Shown: positions 50,757-58,107 of the stretch, piece by piece
Position numbering within the stretch: position 1 is the first letter of the stretch
How the letters are laid out: every line of letters begins with the position of its first letter
Assembly (NCBI GenBank): GCA_020636375.1
Contig: JACJXZ010000009.1
Coordinates: forward strand, 62,001 to 126,000
From: Lewinellaceae bacterium
GTDB taxonomy: Bacteria > Bacteroidota > Bacteroidia > Chitinophagales > Saprospiraceae
Direction of reading: 5' to 3'
DNA: 64,000 nucleotides
Translations under genes and position numbers: made by a program
The notes under the pieces: generated by a model
Told to the model about the DNA's origin: nothing
Databases searched by the model: none
The model's input: the letters and a program-made list of their open reading frames with translations, nothing else

Positions 50757-51167
50757 TTACACAAAACCATTATCCTCCTGTAAGCTTAAATATTTACCTT
50801 TCAATAAGAAATCATCTTCTTGCCTCATAAACCAGCAACCGTAGCTTTTTATGTTTTCATCTTTAGACCAAAAGATTGCAAAAAAATTCCTATCAATAAT
50901 TCTGCCTTTCATATTCCAAAATCTATGTGATTGGTTCTTGGGTTCTATTCTATAAACTGTTCCCTTAAATTCTTTTCCTTTTTGTCGCAGGTTCCAAATA
51001 TCTTTTTTTACTATTCTCCCACTATCGTCATAAATTCGACTTTCCCATTTACCAGTATATGGGTTTCTATTTTCTCTTATCCTTCCGACTAAATAAACTC
51101 CAGTTGCATAGATTATAGCACCAAGTATTCCAATTATTAAATTAACAAGAATTTCATTGATTTGCAT
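50757..51167 (-). CDS. small hypothetical membrane protein
   Basis: A 136-residue protein with one N-terminal transmembrane helix (about 5-27) followed by a polar domain rich in aromatic and basic residues (GKWESRIYDDSGRIVKKDIWNLRQKGKEFKG). The soluble part has a lipocalin-like strand order similar to small SMODS-associated or SAVED-linked domains, but I cannot assign it. It overlaps the 3' end of the HAD phosphatase gene by 14 nt, so the two are coupled. Base composition is strongly AT-rich compared with the core genome. Confidence 0.7.
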   Translation of the reverse strand: MQINEILVNLIIGILGAIIYATGVYLVGRIRENRNPYTGKWESRIYDDSGRIVKKDIWNLRQKGKEFKGTVYRIEPKNQSHRFWNMKGRIIDRNFFAIFWSKDENIKSYGCWFMRQEDDFLLKGKYLSLQEDNGFV

Positions 51168-51858
51168 ACAATTCTAGTTTTTCAATTACTGACTTTGCAG
51201 TAGTCGATGTTGTTATTAGGAAGTTAGTATTAAGGTTTTTATTGATGGTTACAGAATATGCAGGTAACATTAAAAAACTTAAATTACTAACCTCGAACAA
51301 AGGAGTATCTGCCATTGAATCACCAAAAGAAATTATATAATCATAATTATCAATAATATTGTCTTTAATAAACACTTCTTTTGATTCAACAGTCCCATAT
51401 TCCTTTTCAATCTTCCCAGTGTATATTCCACTTTTTTTTTCCAATTCCAATCCAAAAATTTGAATTGAATTTCTTTCACAAAAAACTGAGTTCAAAACCT
51501 CTGAAGGTGAACCAGATACAATAATAGTTTTAAAATTATTCTCTTCTAAATATCTAATCGTATCGTTGAAAAATTCGCTAAATTGTTCTCTCTCTTTCAC
51601 AGCATACTCTTTTCCCAAAGCAATCAAATTAACTTCATTTACACCTGTTAATGATTTACAATATGTTTTGTAAGTAAACTTCACTAATTCATTATAGCTA
51701 AGATTATCACTATAATATGATTGAATTTTCACCTGGATATTTCTGCAAATTTCTTCATGAATAAGTTGGTTTTTCACTAGAAATTTTATCCAATCATAAA
51801 TTGACAATCCCTTGCGAATTGTACCATCATAGTCAAATAAACATAGCTTATGCATCAA
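51154..51858 (-). CDS. HAD-IB family phosphatase (SerB-like)
   Basis: A 234-residue haloacid-dehalogenase-like hydrolase. Motif I is FDYDGT (nucleophile Asp9, acid Asp11), motif II is VSGSPS (about 114-119), motif III Lys is in ESKEVFIK (about 160), and motif IV is GDSMADTPLF (179-188). An alpha-helical cap lies between motifs I and II, as in phosphoserine phosphatase relatives. The substrate is not predictable. It is the first gene of a two-gene AT-rich unit, overlapping the membrane protein gene by 14 nt. The low GC points to recent acquisition. Confidence 0.85.
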   Translation of the reverse strand: MMHKLCLFDYDGTIRKGLSIYDWIKFLVKNQLIHEEICRNIQVKIQSYYSDNLSYNELVKFTYKTYCKSLTGVNEVNLIALGKEYAVKEREQFSEFFNDTIRYLEENNFKTIIVSGSPSEVLNSVFCERNSIQIFGLELEKKSGIYTGKIEKEYGTVESKEVFIKDNIIDNYDYIISFGDSMADTPLFEVSNLSFLMLPAYSVTINKNLNTNFLITTSTTAKSVIEKLELYANQ

Positions 51859-51879
51859 TTTTTATTTTTCAGATCACAT

Positions 51880-52053
51880 CCAACGGCAGACTGTGAAAAA
51901 ACCTAAGCTACAAATTCACTCCATAAAATAAAATACGGCTTCCCGCTTAAAGAAAGCAGGCCTGTAAAAGAAACGCCGCATAAGCAGAGCTTAACCATAT
52001 TTTTGATGGTGCTATTCATAGTGCTTTGAGTTTTTTCACAGTCTGACGGTTGG
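51880..52053. mobile_element. non-autonomous inverted-repeat element with a 38-codon ORF
   Basis: Imperfect terminal inverted repeats of about 24 bp bound this 174-nt element; their core CAGACTGTGAAAAAAC (51887-51902) is perfectly complemented at 52030-52045. On the minus strand a complete 38-codon ORF runs from ATG at 52016 to a TAG at about 51903 and encodes a hydrophobic peptide beginning MNSTIKNMVKLCLCG. It may be the N-terminal remnant of a transposase in a deletion derivative of an insertion sequence. Family not identified. Confidence 0.6.
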
Positions 52054-52098
52054 CATAAACGGCGGCCTGGACGAATGGACAGGCTGATCGTTTTATGC
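52053..52098 (+). repeat. hairpin directly upstream of the group II intron
   Basis: Outer arms GCATAAACG (52053-52061) and CGTTTTATGC (52089-52098) enclose inner arms GGCCTG (52064-52069) and CAGGCT (52080-52085). The stem ends 5 nt before the intron 5' end, so it may be part of the insertion target. Confidence 0.5.
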
Positions 52099-52103
52099 GT
52101 TGT

Positions 52104-52829
52104 GTGTGCCCGGCATGGGCATCCGTTCCCTGTAAAGATAGGGAATAAAACTAGAGGGTGAAAGTCCCTTATGGGCAAGTTGCCGAAGCCCATTAGTCCC
52201 GCTTTTCTGGGAAAGCGGGACAAGGGCGTGGAGGGCGACCTCCGGTCTGAAGGAAGCGGGACTGCAAAAGTCTGAACGGACGAACAGAAACGGCATAAGA
52301 GGCTAGTAATGAAGGGTAAGGCAGCATCCCGTCAGGCGTGACGGGATCGAAGCCCGCAGGTAACAATTCATTGCTAGTAGATGCCGTCGGATTAGACTGA
52401 AAGCGGATGCTCTTACCCGGGGAGATCTCCATGAGGATTCATTCCTGGAATGGAGAAGTCAGCCGAAGCCATAGTAGCGGAGCCAAACCGTGCACCAATG
52501 ACTGGCCATCCCGACACTTTGTGTACGGGACAAGTTGTCGCTGGCAGCGGAGCACGAGAGGGCAGCCGTGAAGGGCTGAACGTCAAACAGCGGACGATCC
52601 GCGAAACATGGAACTTGTCTATCATGGGTGACCGATTCCCTACGGCAAACCATCCGTTTCGATGGAAAAGATGCAAGGTGCAACTGGTGAAAAGAGCGGT
52701 TGTACTGTTTGACGAACCGCCGTATACGCGATCCGTACGTACGGTGGTGTGAGGGCTCTGGAACAGTGATGGACACCTTTGCCCAGTGGGTAGGTTTAAA
52801 TGTCAGTCACTGTTCCTTGCCACTCGATT
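52104..52829 (+). mobile_element. group II intron lacking its reverse transcriptase
   Basis: The 5' end GTGTGCCCGGCATGGGC fits the GUGYG intron start. A GAGGGTGAAAGTCCC segment about 50 nt in is typical of domain I. Domain V is at 52716-52748, a 33-nt hairpin with CCGTA/TACGG helices around a CG bulge. A domain VI stem GGAACAGTGA/TCACTGTTCC (from 52760) and an ACTCGAT-like 3' end follow. Only about 725 nt long, it has no RT ORF; the fragment REGLNVKQR encoded near 52560 resembles the start of such an ORF. The 3' end is uncertain by about 10 nt. Confidence 0.8.
52716..52748 (+). ncRNA. group II intron domain V
   Basis: A 33-nt hairpin in which ACCGCCGTA pairs with TACGGTGGT, with a 2-nt CG bulge on the 3' side and a distal TACG/CGTA helix. 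It carries the CGC-type catalytic triad position. An intact domain V suggests that ribozyme function could be retained. Confidence 0.75.
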
Positions 52830-52841
52830 CGCTTCTCGCCT

Positions 52842-53807
52842 TCATTTTTTTGCTATTCTAAACCCTAAATCTTCCCTGCATTCAGTAGGAAAGTTTTTAT
52901 ATCTATAGGTTAATTTGAGATTCTTTGAATAACTATACCAACTCCCTCCTCTTGCTATTCTATCTGAATATTTGCTACCTTCATTAATTGGGTTTTTATG
53001 AGGAGATTTTGAATAAAATTCATCTGAATACGCATCATAACACCACTCCCATACGTTTCCTGTCATATCAAATAAACCTAATTCATTTGGTTGTTTTAAT
53101 CCTACTTTTTGAGTTTGTAGTTTTGAATTATCATAATACCACCCAACCTCAGTCAATAATAGATTTCCAGAATAAGGAAACCCTTGAGAAAGTTTTCCAC
53201 CTTTAGCTGCATATTCCCACTCTGCTTCAGTTAATAGTCTAACATTAGCCCACTCACAGAATTCTTTGGCATCATACCAGTTAATGTTAACAATTGGATG
53301 GTTGTTTTTCCAACCCCACTTTGGAGGTGGTGGAAGGCCCTTTCCCCTATCTAAACAAAAAAGCTTATACTCATTTACGGTCACGGGGTATTTATATGTT
53401 TCGAAGTCATCAACTACAACCTCATGCTCAGGTCTTTCCTTGATTGTTCCATAGTTGTTTCCCATTTTAAATTTTCCTCCCGTTACATTTATGAAATTCT
53501 CATTCTTTATTTGTAGTGGTTTTATTTTATCTACTTCATTTTCTGAACCTTTCCTTTCGATTTTATCTAAAATTTCTGTCAAATTTATAAGTGCATGACT
53601 AATATTGTTTTGCTCTAATATTTTATTATTTTCGGATATTGTTCCAATCCGAATGCTTTGATTCAATCGTTCTAATCTGCCTGAAATCAAGACAATCTCT
53701 TGAAAATAAGTTGTTCCATTCAAGATTTCGGATAAAGCATTTATTGCATCCTCAATTTCTCCTTTAGCAATATGGTTTTGAACTTTTTTTTTCTCGATAC
53801 TTGTCAT
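52842..53807 (-). CDS. EAD11-like / formylglycine-generating enzyme (SUMF1)-like protein
   Basis: A 321-residue protein with two parts. Residues about 10-84 (AKGEIEDAINALSEIL...QEIVLISGRLERLNQSIRIG...NNISHALINLTEIL) form a short helical domain closely resembling effector-associated domain 11 (EAD11). Residues about 105-321 are a formylglycine-generating-enzyme/sulfatase-modifying-factor fold (GGKFKMGN, RPEHEVVVDDFETYKYPVTVNEY, VRLLTEAEWEYAAKGG, NELGLFDMTGNVWEWCYD, ARGGSW, ECREDLGFRIAKK). EAD-FGE fusions are known from predicted NTP-dependent conflict systems, in which the EAD recruits the effector to a cognate sensor. The catalytic Cys pair of true FGEs is not clearly present, so it may be a binding domain. 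AT-rich; the group II intron lies just past its stop. Confidence 0.8.
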   Translation of the reverse strand: MTSIEKKKVQNHIAKGEIEDAINALSEILNGTTYFQEIVLISGRLERLNQSIRIGTISENNKILEQNNISHALINLTEILDKIERKGSENEVDKIKPLQIKNENFINVTGGKFKMGNNYGTIKERPEHEVVVDDFETYKYPVTVNEYKLFCLDRGKGLPPPPKWGWKNNHPIVNINWYDAKEFCEWANVRLLTEAEWEYAAKGGKLSQGFPYSGNLLLTEVGWYYDNSKLQTQKVGLKQPNELGLFDMTGNVWEWCYDAYSDEFYSKSPHKNPINEGSKYSDRIARGGSWYSYSKNLKLTYRYKNFPTECREDLGFRIAKK

Positions 53808-54198
53808 CTATTCAGTATATTTTCTTGGTGGAAGCCAACTTCGCATAACCCCACCCCAATTGCGTCTATTCCCCCCATCTCTACCTCCTATCCGTTTGTA
53901 ACCGGCTATAACCGTTTGCAAACGACTTTTTGCCTGCCGGATCAATTGGTTTTCAAAAAATAAACATCGTGATAGTCGACAGGCGAGCGACAACGTAGAG
54001 CATACCGGAGTCGCCAGCCGACATCACTTCCCCTTATTAATTCATGAAACTCAATACATCCGGCACCCAAATTAAACAAGCTCCGGCAAAACAACAATGT
54101 TAGTCCGGAGGAATTTACAGTCAGTGCAGAACAAAACTTCAATTGCTGATTTAACGATTACAGGTTCCGTACATCTCGTACAAGCGCTAGGCCATCGT
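53808..54198. other. non-coding border of the AT-rich island
   Basis: This 391-nt gap has only short spurious ORFs. It marks the change from AT-rich island DNA to GC-rich core DNA at about 54.0-54.15 kb. A short dyad CGTTTGCAAACG (around 53911) is present. The promoter of the EAD11-FGE gene should lie near its left end, but I see no TAnnTTTG box. Confidence 0.4.
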
Positions 54199-54915
54199 TC
54201 ACCTCCTCGCCGTCACAATATACTGGTAATCCAGGGCCGTATCGTTGGTTGCCACGTCCCGGTAGCCGGCGCGGATCAACTTTTCCTCCACTTCGAAGAG
54301 GGGGACGCGGATTTGAGAAGGAGGCCCCAGGGGCGTACGTTTCTTTTTGAAGTCGATGATGAGCAGCATGCCGCCTTCGGAGATTCCCCGTTTCAGGTTT
54401 TCCAGGTAGGCTACCTGGTCCTTGATATACATGAAGGTATTGACGATGATGACGACATCCGCTTCGCCGGGCGCCAGTTTGGGGTCGTCGGGAAGGGCCA
54501 GGCGGGTTTCCAGGCGATCCTGGATCTCTTCGGGCAGTTCGAACGATTTGAGGCTGTCGAGGTAGGAGGTAAAGCGGGGGTCAATATCGATGGCAATCAC
54601 CTTTTTTGCCGCCGGCGCCATGCGCAGAGCGAAGAATCCGGTGCCGGCACCGATATCGGCGACGGTTTTCCCTTCGAGGTTGCCCAGCAGGTCGATGACG
54701 ACTTCCGGTTTTTGCCAGACCACCCGGTTCGTATTTTCGTAATCTTCCAGGATTTTGGCGGTGTCTTTCTGGACGGGGGGAGGAGTGACGCCGCCTGTCG
54801 TGTGCTGTCCGGCGCTATTGCCCCCGGTTTGGTTGTTCCCGCCCGAGGGCTGGCAGGCAGTGAAAGAGAGCACAAGGGCAGCCAACAAGTAGAATGATGA
54901 TTTCCGGAACTCCAT
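54199..54915 (-). CDS. SAM-dependent methyltransferase domain lipoprotein
   Basis: A 238-residue protein. The start at 54915 (MEFRKSSFYLLAALVLSFTAC) gives a lipoprotein signal with Cys21, then a Gly/Thr-rich linker and a class I methyltransferase fold with motif I VADIGAGTGFFALRMA, the acidic loop AIDIDPRF and a post-motif DVVIIVNTFMYIKD. Secretion of a methyltransferase is unusual but recurrent in Bacteroidota; the substrate is unknown. A TAACTTTG box lies 16 nt upstream. The dacB gene is upstream on the same strand, 46 nt away. Confidence 0.85.
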   Translation of the reverse strand: MEFRKSSFYLLAALVLSFTACQPSGGNNQTGGNSAGQHTTGGVTPPPVQKDTAKILEDYENTNRVVWQKPEVVIDLLGNLEGKTVADIGAGTGFFALRMAPAAKKVIAIDIDPRFTSYLDSLKSFELPEEIQDRLETRLALPDDPKLAPGEADVVIIVNTFMYIKDQVAYLENLKRGISEGGMLLIIDFKKKRTPLGPPSQIRVPLFEVEEKLIRAGYRDVATNDTALDYQYIVTARR

Positions 54916-54930
54916 ACTAACGATTTGCCG

Positions 54931-54938
54931 CAAAGTTA
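54931..54938 (-). promoter_or_regulatory. -7 element TAACTTTG of the methyltransferase gene
   Basis: TAACTTTG on the minus strand matches TAnnTTTG 15 nt ahead of the ATG at 54915 and supports that start over the longer reading frame. Confidence 0.45.
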
Positions 54939-54961
54939 TACCGTTTCCTGAATAAAATGAT

Positions 54962-56413
54962 TTAGTTACTACATAATTCCAGCATGAAGCGTTCCATTTT
55001 GCGGCGCATCTCGCCTCCGGAGCCGGCAAAATTGTTGGCGATGACGGAAAACGCGAGCAGGCGGCCGTCGCGGGCGGTGGCATAACCACTGTAGGCGCGC
55101 ACGCGTTCCAGCGTTCCGCTCTTGGCGCGCAGGCGGCCCTCGGCGGCGGTCCCTTTCAGGGTGTTTTTGAGGCTTCCCGACCGGCCGGCCTCGGGCAGGG
55201 ACTGATAAAAGGGCCTGAAGAGCGAAGCTTCCCTCCGGGCCATCAGCCGAAGCAGGCGCGCCAGGAAGAGGCTGGTCACGGCGTTGGCCTCCGACAGGCC
55301 GCTGCCGTCGGAGAGGTAGCAGCCTTCCCAGCTCAGGCCCTGCCCTTCCCAGTATGCTTTAATAACCTCCAGGCCGGCGGAGGTGCTGCCCTCCTGTTTC
55401 TTTTCCCATCCGATCGTCCTGGTCATGGCCTCGCAGTAGAGGTTGACGCTTTCCATGTTTGTCCGTTCGGCAACCTCAGAAAGCGGTGGAGAAAAGTGGG
55501 CATACAACTGCCGCCGCCCGCCGCCCGCCGGCCCGTTGAGGCGAGTGGAAGCCCCGGCAGCCACGATGCCCACGGTGGCCAGGCTCTGCCGCAGGCACTG
55601 GGCGGCAAACAGGGGTGGGTCGGGAATGGAGCCTTTGATGGTGAAAATGCCGCTCCCAACCGGGATGGTGCCCCGCACGTAGCGGTTGAACTGGTAGGGC
55701 GCGCCGAAGATGTAGGCATTGTCGCCCGTGCCACGCCCTGCCGACCTCACCTCATTGGTAAACTGCAGGCCCGGAATGTCCGGTTCCACGCCGGCGACGG
55801 GCGGAATGTCCCCCAACTGGCCCGCCTGCCGGAAGTGCAGGAAGTGCAGGTTTTCGTGCAGGTTCAGCGCCCAGGCGCCGGCACCGTAGTAATTGCCCAT
55901 GTCTTCCCATTGCCAGCTTCCCACGCTGGCGCCGGAGCCGAAAGCGGAGGCATCGCCAACTACGGCCCCCTCAATGCGCCGGATGCCGGCCTGCTGAACG
56001 GCCATCCGCAGGCGTTCCATCAGCGGTTGCAGCGGCGTGGCGCCTTCCAGAAAGGGCGAGCCCAGGGTGGGATCGCCGAAGCCCGACAGGTACAGGTTGC
56101 CGGCAAGCAGCCCGTTGCCGGACAGGCTGCCGTCGTATTCCAGCACGGTCCGGAACCGGTAGCCCGGCCCGAGCAGCGCCAGCGCGCTGGCGGTGGTCAC
56201 CACTTTCAGGTTAGACGCCGGGCTGAGGCTCCGTTCCGGATCATAGCTGGCCACCAGCCGCCCGCTCTCCACATCGATTACGCTGATGCTCAGGCTGCCG
56301 TGCCGGAGGCTGGGGTCGGCAGCCAGGCGGTTGGCGGCAGCCTGGTAGGGGTTCTGGGCAGGGGCCACAAAGGCAAAAGACAGGAAAAGGCCGGTAAACA
56401 GATATTGAACCAT
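54962..56413 (-). CDS. dacB: D-alanyl-D-alanine carboxypeptidase/endopeptidase (PBP4, S13 family)
   Basis: A 483-residue periplasmic penicillin-binding protein that trims or cross-cuts peptidoglycan stem peptides. It has a signal peptide (MVQYLFTGLFLSFAFVAPAQ), the SxxK box SNLK (Ser67-Lys70) with surrounding SPASNLKVVTTASAL, the SDGSGLSEANAVT second motif and a KSG box (about Lys431) in RLRAKSGTLERV. The large insert between boxes 1 and 2 is typical of class C PBP4 enzymes. The ATG at 56413 is chosen over an upstream one, as it starts the signal peptide. Confidence 0.95.
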   Translation of the reverse strand: MVQYLFTGLFLSFAFVAPAQNPYQAAANRLAADPSLRHGSLSISVIDVESGRLVASYDPERSLSPASNLKVVTTASALALLGPGYRFRTVLEYDGSLSGNGLLAGNLYLSGFGDPTLGSPFLEGATPLQPLMERLRMAVQQAGIRRIEGAVVGDASAFGSGASVGSWQWEDMGNYYGAGAWALNLHENLHFLHFRQAGQLGDIPPVAGVEPDIPGLQFTNEVRSAGRGTGDNAYIFGAPYQFNRYVRGTIPVGSGIFTIKGSIPDPPLFAAQCLRQSLATVGIVAAGASTRLNGPAGGGRRQLYAHFSPPLSEVAERTNMESVNLYCEAMTRTIGWEKKQEGSTSAGLEVIKAYWEGQGLSWEGCYLSDGSGLSEANAVTSLFLARLLRLMARREASLFRPFYQSLPEAGRSGSLKNTLKGTAAEGRLRAKSGTLERVRAYSGYATARDGRLLAFSVIANNFAGSGGEMRRKMERFMLELCSN

Positions 56414-56509
56414 AGGGAGTGGTTTGGTCTTATGAATAACTCGGACGCCAATAGGCATGCCTCCGCAGGCGGCTACGGCTGCCGAAGAAAATTGGCACCC
56501 GAGGTGCGG

Positions 56510-57778
56510 TCACTCCGCCGGCAGCACTTTCCCGCTCGCCTCTCCGAAGCCGACCCTGAGCCCCTCCTTTTCACACCAGCCGCGCAGGATGGCCGTGTCG
56601 CCGTCGAGCAGGAACCTGCGTTCGCTGCCGTCGGGCATGGCGATGGGCGTGGTGCCGCGCCAGGACAGCTCGAGCATGGAGCCGTAGGAATCCGGCGTGG
56701 GGCCGCTGATGGTACCGGAAGCCATCATATCGCCCACGCGGATATTGCAGCCGTTGACGGTATGGTGGGCCAGTTGCTGGGCCATGCTCCAGTACAGGTG
56801 TTTGAAATTGGACTGGCAGACGACCTTCCCTTCCCCCGCTTCGGGGCGGATTTCTACTTCCAGTTGGATGTCGAAGCTGCCCGGCCCTTTGGTTTGCAGG
56901 TAGGGCAGGGGGTTGGGGTCCTGTTTGGGCCCTTCGGTGCGGAAAGGTTCCAGCGCGTCGAGGGTGACGATCCAGGGGGATATGGTGGAGGCGAAGCTCT
57001 TGCCCAGGAAGGGGCCGAGGGGAACGTACTCCCACTTCTGGATGTCGCGTGCCGACCAGTCGTTGAACAAGCACAGGCCGAAGATGTAGTCCTCGGCATC
57101 GGCGATGTCGACGGACTGTCCCAGGGCGGTTTCCCTGCCGATGACGAAGGCCATCTCCAGTTCGAAATCGAGCAGGCGGGAGGGGCCGAAGACGGGCTTT
57201 TCCGCGCCGTCGGGCATCTGTTGCCCTTTTGGGCGGCGCACCGGCGTGCCGGAGACGATGATGGAGGAGGCGCGCCCGTGGTAACCCACCGGCAGGTGCA
57301 GCCAGTTGGGCATCAGGGCGTTTTCCTTGCTTCGGAACATAGTGCCGACGTTGGTAGCGTGTTCCCGGCTGGAGTAAAAGTCGGTATAATCGCCGACCCG
57401 GACCGGCAACAGCATTTGCACCTCGCTTTGCCGGTGCAGGAAATAATCCGCCAGCTGGCTGGCGTCCCAGTCTTCGAGGTTGTCGTCGAGGATTTCAGAG
57501 AGGCGGCTGCGCACAGCGCCGGTTTTGGCCTTGCCCAGGGCGATGAAGTCGTTGAGGAAGGGCCGGGCGAAAACGCGGGGGTCGATACCGAGGTCGTCGA
57601 AGAATCCGTGTTCGGCCAGCACCTGCAGGTCGGCCACGTAATCGCCGATGGCCGTGCAAAGGCGGGGGGTGAGGCCGGGCGTCTTAAAAATGCCGAAGGG
57701 GAGGTTTTGTATGGGGAAATCGCTGCCCGGGGGTACTTCCACCCAGGATTTCAGGTTAGGGTCGTTCGTTCGGCTCAT
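56510..57778 (-). CDS. fahA: fumarylacetoacetase
   Basis: A 422-residue enzyme that hydrolyses fumarylacetoacetate to fumarate and acetoacetate, the last step of tyrosine/phenylalanine catabolism. The N-terminal domain (about 1-115) with FGIF and the catalytic domain with RVGDYTDFYSSREHATNVG, the His of PVGYHGRASS, the metal-binding LDFELEMAFVIGRE, FNDWSARDIQKWEYVPLGPFLGKSF and DMMASGTISG match the family. Length is normal. No other tyrosine-degradation gene is nearby. A TACTTTTG box precedes the start by 17 nt. Confidence 0.97.
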   Translation of the reverse strand: MSRTNDPNLKSWVEVPPGSDFPIQNLPFGIFKTPGLTPRLCTAIGDYVADLQVLAEHGFFDDLGIDPRVFARPFLNDFIALGKAKTGAVRSRLSEILDDNLEDWDASQLADYFLHRQSEVQMLLPVRVGDYTDFYSSREHATNVGTMFRSKENALMPNWLHLPVGYHGRASSIIVSGTPVRRPKGQQMPDGAEKPVFGPSRLLDFELEMAFVIGRETALGQSVDIADAEDYIFGLCLFNDWSARDIQKWEYVPLGPFLGKSFASTISPWIVTLDALEPFRTEGPKQDPNPLPYLQTKGPGSFDIQLEVEIRPEAGEGKVVCQSNFKHLYWSMAQQLAHHTVNGCNIRVGDMMASGTISGPTPDSYGSMLELSWRGTTPIAMPDGSERRFLLDGDTAILRGWCEKEGLRVGFGEASGKVLPAE

Positions 57779-57795
57779 ACACTTTGGTTTTGGGG

Positions 57796-57803
57796 CAAAA
57801 GTA
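57796..57803 (-). promoter_or_regulatory. -7 element TACTTTTG of fahA
   Basis: TACTTTTG on the minus strand matches TAnnTTTG 17 nt upstream of the fahA ATG at 57778. Confidence 0.45.
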
Positions 57804-57852
57804 AGAAAATTTAACTGTGAGATGGTGGTAGGCCTGGGAAGGTTAGGAACAT

Positions 57853-57950
57853 TTAAAAAATAAGTTCGACGTCAATGCTTTAGCTCGAAGGCCTTTGCCA
57901 TGATGAGTCTGTTAGCCTTCGTGCTAAGGCATCGACTCTTTATTTTTTAA
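57853..57950. repeat. 98-nt palindromic element, left border of ATPase unit
   Basis: TTAAAAAATAA (57853-57863) and TTATTTTTTAA (57940-57950) are perfect complements; the interior (ATGCTTTAGCTCGAAGGC against GCCTTCGTGCTAAGGCAT) is a long imperfect stem. Its right end continues into TATTTTTTAATCACTACT (57941-57958), which is the perfect complement of 59923-59940 on the other side of the ATPase unit. Confidence 0.7.
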
Positions 57951-57999
57951 TCACTACTTAGTTGGAGATTTTTCAACTGTTGCTTTGCTTGATAGCCGC

Positions 58000-58098
58000 T
58001 ATAAACTGCGGAATGTATATGTTGGTACAAGCTTTCCGCGAAAAATATTATTATATATTGCGGAATCTGTATAAATTACGCACATTCCGCAGTTTATA
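58000..58098. promoter_or_regulatory. 17-bp dyad flanking the ATPase promoter region
   Basis: TATAAACTGCGGAATGT (58000-58016) is perfectly complemented at 58082-58098, ending 10 nt before the ATPase ATG. A third TGCGGAAT copy lies between at about 58058. The arrangement suggests operator sites or a foldback leader controlling the ATPase gene. Confidence 0.55.
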
Positions 58099-58107
58099 AG
58101 CAAAAAC

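Noticed and set aside
50595..50783. 62-codon frame after the AAA-ATPase/nuclease gene
   Set aside because: Short, no start context, and it runs into the 3' end of the convergent membrane protein gene.
52450..52752. 100-codon frame inside the group II intron as an independent gene
   Set aside because: It spans intron structural domains including domain V; only a few residues resemble the start of an intron reverse transcriptase.
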